Below, one piece after another: positions 62,039-64,000 of a stretch of DNA of 64,000 nucleotides; position 1 is the stretch's first letter; every line of letters begins with the position of its first letter. Under the pieces are notes generated by a model, which saw nothing but the letters and a program-made list of their open reading frames with translations, did not search any database and was not told the DNA's origin. Source of the DNA: Scandinavium vulneris_A. GTDB taxonomy: Bacteria; Pseudomonadota; Gammaproteobacteria; Enterobacterales; Enterobacteriaceae. The position numbers and the translations under genes are program-made. The stretch spans positions 992,001 to 1,056,000 of the forward strand of contig JBKGRZ010000001.1 of assembly GCA_046518185.1 (NCBI GenBank), in the 5' to 3' direction.

Positions 62039-62881
62039 TTAACCCTGGCCATATTTTTCCAGTAACGCTTCGGCGATGGCCTGGGTTTGTGCATCCGCGA
62101 TGCCGTCGTAGCGAGCCGGTCGGAAATGCATCTGAAACGCCATAATTACGCGTTTCTTCTGATCGGCTGTCATCCCCGGTGCCACCTCATAGCCATAACG
62201 CGAGAGCAAATCCAGCACAGCCCCCGTGTTTACGCGCTCCGACGGCAGACGCCCATTAAGATAGAACGCCACCCGATTCGCATCCGGCCATGCGCCTATC
62301 CCCTGCTGCGCCATCAGCTGCCACGGGAAGAGCGGGCCAGGATCGACTTTACGCTGCGGAGCAACATCGGCATGGGCGACCACGTTCTGCGGTTCAATGT
62401 GATATCGCGCAATGATGTCTTTCGCCAGCGGGATCAAGGCATTGATTTGCGACTGGGCAAACGGGGTAAAGCTTCTTTCCCCTGCGACGGTCTGCCAGCC
62501 TTTATTTTCCAGTTCAATACCAATCGAAGTGTCATTGATGCGCGTGGCCCCGCGCCAGAAACTCACCCCCGCATGCCAGGCCAGGTCCTGTTCCGGCACC
62601 AGCTGCCAGATAAGCGGCTTACCCTTTTGTTGCGGTGGATTTTCGGGGACCAGGTAATGCACGCTGACCTTGTCATCCGTCAGGGTCGCCAGAGAATTTT
62701 CAAAATCTCCGGCGGTGTAATGGATAACCAGCACTTTGACGCGCGGGTAAGCATTGGGCGACGGATGGCTGGTATCCAGCATATAGCCCGGCTTGCTTAC
62801 CAGAGGCGGCTGCCCGGCATCTTTTTTACTGGCGCAGCCTGCCAACAGCAGCGCCAGGGACATCAGTAAGAAACGCTTCAT
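62039..62881 (-). CDS. amiD: N-acetylmuramoyl-L-alanine amidase AmiD (lipoprotein)
   Basis: A 280-residue outer-membrane lipoprotein (E. coli 276) with lipobox LLLAGC (Cys16) and an amidase_2 zinc domain: VLVIHYTAGDF (H), WHAGVSFWRG, TSIGIELENKGW (E) and VVAHADVAPQRKVDPGPLFPW (H and D). It cleaves the lactyl-amide bond in murein and anhydro-muropeptides. A C-terminal peptidoglycan-binding domain spans residues 200-275. It overlaps ybjQ by 4 bp. Confidence 0.95.
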   Translation of the reverse strand: MKRFLLMSLALLLAGCASKKDAGQPPLVSKPGYMLDTSHPSPNAYPRVKVLVIHYTAGDFENSLATLTDDKVSVHYLVPENPPQQKGKPLIWQLVPEQDLAWHAGVSFWRGATRINDTSIGIELENKGWQTVAGERSFTPFAQSQINALIPLAKDIIARYHIEPQNVVAHADVAPQRKVDPGPLFPWQLMAQQGIGAWPDANRVAFYLNGRLPSERVNTGAVLDLLSRYGYEVAPGMTADQKKRVIMAFQMHFRPARYDGIADAQTQAIAEALLEKYGQG

Positions 62882-63201
62882 CGACGCACTTTAACGGCGG
62901 TACCGCTGACGCTGACCATCAGCATACTGCTGTCTTTACCGACGGTTTCGTAATCAATGTCGATGCCGACCACTGCATCCGCGCCCAGCGCTTTGGCCTG
63001 TTCGCCCAGTTCCTGGAACGCGATTTCACGCGCCTTACGCAGTTCTTTCTCATACGCGCCAGAACGCCCGCCGACGATGTCGCGGATCCCGGCAAAAAAA
63101 TCACGAAAAATATTGGCGCCCAGAATCGCTTCGCCGGTCACGACGCCGCAGTATTCCACGATAGTTTGCCCTTCCAGGGTCGGTGTAGTTGAAAATTGCA
63201 T
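62878..63201 (-). CDS. ybjQ: YbjQ, UPF0145 family protein
   Basis: A 107-residue protein (E. coli 107) of the UPF0145 (DUF74) family, MQFSTTPTLEGQTIVEYCGVVTGEAI, known to form pentamers. A metal-binding role has been proposed for the family but not proven. Its stop overlaps the start of amiD (ATGA), so the two are co-translated. Confidence 0.94.
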   Translation of the reverse strand: MQFSTTPTLEGQTIVEYCGVVTGEAILGANIFRDFFAGIRDIVGGRSGAYEKELRKAREIAFQELGEQAKALGADAVVGIDIDYETVGKDSSMLMVSVSGTAVKVRR

Positions 63202-63309
63202 TCATCCTCCTTCTTCAATGCCTTAGCTCGGTTAGTCAAACACATTATTGTCCTGATACGCTATGCTTGAAAACATCTAAATCGTAGTCAGTCTATAAGG
63301 AAATCACTC

Positions 63310-63822
63310 ATGCGCTACTCTGCCGCTGCACTTCTTGTCCCTTGCGCACTTCTGCTGAGCGCCTGCACCACCGTTACGCCTGCCTATAAAGATATTGGTA
63401 CCCGGTCTGGCGCTTGCGTAGAAGGCGGCCCGGACACCGTGGCCCAGAAGTTTTACGACTATCGCATTCAGCATCGCAACAACGATTTGACCGCTCTGCG
63501 TCCCTACCTGAGCGACGACCTCGCCAAAGTGCTTAACGATGCGAATAACGATCCGAACAAACGTGCGTTGATGCAACAGGACTTGTTCTCAAGCCGCACA
63601 ACAGCACCTGACAGCGCCGATGTGGCTGACGCCTCCACCATCCCGAACACCGATGCCCGCAACATTCCGCTGCGTGTAGAACTGAAGCAGGGTTCCAACA
63701 GCTGGCAGGATGAAGTGTTGATGATCCGGGAAGGCCAGTGCTGGGCTGTAGACGATGTGCGCTACCTCGGCGGCACCGTTCACGCTCCGGCTGGCACCCT
63801 GCGCCAGACCCTCTCTAAGTAA
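63310..63822 (+). CDS. ybjP: Outer-membrane lipoprotein YbjP
   Basis: A 170-residue lipoprotein (E. coli 171) with the lipobox LLLSAC (Cys19) after a hydrophobic signal. The mature part has FYDYRIQHRNNDLTALRPYLSDDLA and a C-terminal EGQCWAVDDVRYLGGTVHAPAGTLRQTL, a DUF3828-like fold. In relatives it precedes the arginine transport genes artPIQMJ, which should lie right of the window. Function unknown. Confidence 0.93.
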   Translation: MRYSAAALLVPCALLLSACTTVTPAYKDIGTRSGACVEGGPDTVAQKFYDYRIQHRNNDLTALRPYLSDDLAKVLNDANNDPNKRALMQQDLFSSRTTAPDSADVADASTIPNTDARNIPLRVELKQGSNSWQDEVLMIREGQCWAVDDVRYLGGTVHAPAGTLRQTLSK

Positions 63823-63846
63823 AATATCCCCGTAATTACTCAGGTA

Positions 63847-63885
63847 AAATGTCTGGCATTCTGTGATGAATGCCGACATTTATTC
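63847..63885 (+). terminator. Terminator after ybjP
   Basis: AAATGTCTGGCATT and AATGCCGACATTT pair around an 11-base loop with one mismatch, followed by ATT. It lies 25 bp after the ybjP stop. The AT-rich remainder (63886-64000) probably begins the promoter region of the next transport operon (artP in relatives); no gene is visible in it. Confidence 0.7.
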
Positions 63886-64000
63886 CCCCGCCCCTGCGCT
63901 CTCGCTATTTTGTGCTAACTTTAAGTATAAACGTGGTTTATATTTAAGTTTTAACGCAGAAATATTGCATAACTATTCTGTGAACGTTACTATTTGCGGC

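Overview
The window is chromosomal DNA of an Enterobacteriaceae bacterium. It holds a block of core genes in exactly the order known from Escherichia coli and Salmonella, read in the reverse direction (pflA ... dmsCBA, serS, rarA, lolA, ftsK, lrp, trxB, cydDC, aat, infA, clpA, clpS, cspD, macBA, ybjX, ybjD, aqpZ, lysO, hcp-hcr, poxB-ltaE-ybjT, ybjS, amiD-ybjQ, ybjP). Most proteins look very close to their E. coli counterparts, with the usual lengths. An Enterobacter/Lelliottia/Citrobacter-type genus is plausible; I cannot fix the genus from the sequence alone.

Positions 1 to about 16,515 are the integrase-side part of a P2-like prophage; its tail genes and other end lie left of the window. 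From left to right it has a lysis cassette (truncated lysozyme, holin), tail gene X, head genes L, M, N, O (minus strand), and terminase P and portal Q (plus strand). Next come the cos site, a foreign AT-rich cargo gene, replication gene A, four small early genes, gene B, a small Fil-like gene, cox, the repressor C and the integrase. The integrase ends 16 bp before pflA, so the phage sits between pflA and whatever used to be upstream of it (pflB in relatives).

The most interesting gene is the cargo at 7311-10346. It encodes a 1011-residue protein with an N-terminal SIR2-type NAD-binding domain, a STAND-like NTPase core with an altered Walker A motif, and a long alpha-helical (TPR-like) C-terminal half. 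It has its own promoter and lies between cos and gene A, where P2 carries its tin and old phage-exclusion genes. This architecture points to an antiphage sensor that would deplete NAD on infection (Avs5/DSR-like). That function is inferred, not shown.

From 16,516 onward the DNA is core genome: anaerobic metabolism (pflA, dmsABC with an FNR box, hcp-hcr with FNR- and NsrR-like sites), translation (serS, infA), cell division and chromosome segregation (ftsK), lipoprotein transport (lolA), replication repair (rarA), global regulation (lrp), thiol redox (trxB, cydDC), proteolysis (aat, clpA, clpS together form the N-end rule pathway), efflux (macAB), water and lysine transport (aqpZ, lysO), overflow metabolism (poxB) and envelope functions (amiD, ybjP).

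The one clear accessory gene in the core block is a 1277-residue autotransporter with an S6 (IgA-protease-like) serine protease head. It sits between infA and clpA, where E. coli has tRNA-Ser gene serW; I could not find that tRNA here. No rRNA, tRNA, CRISPR array or insertion sequence was recognised in the window.
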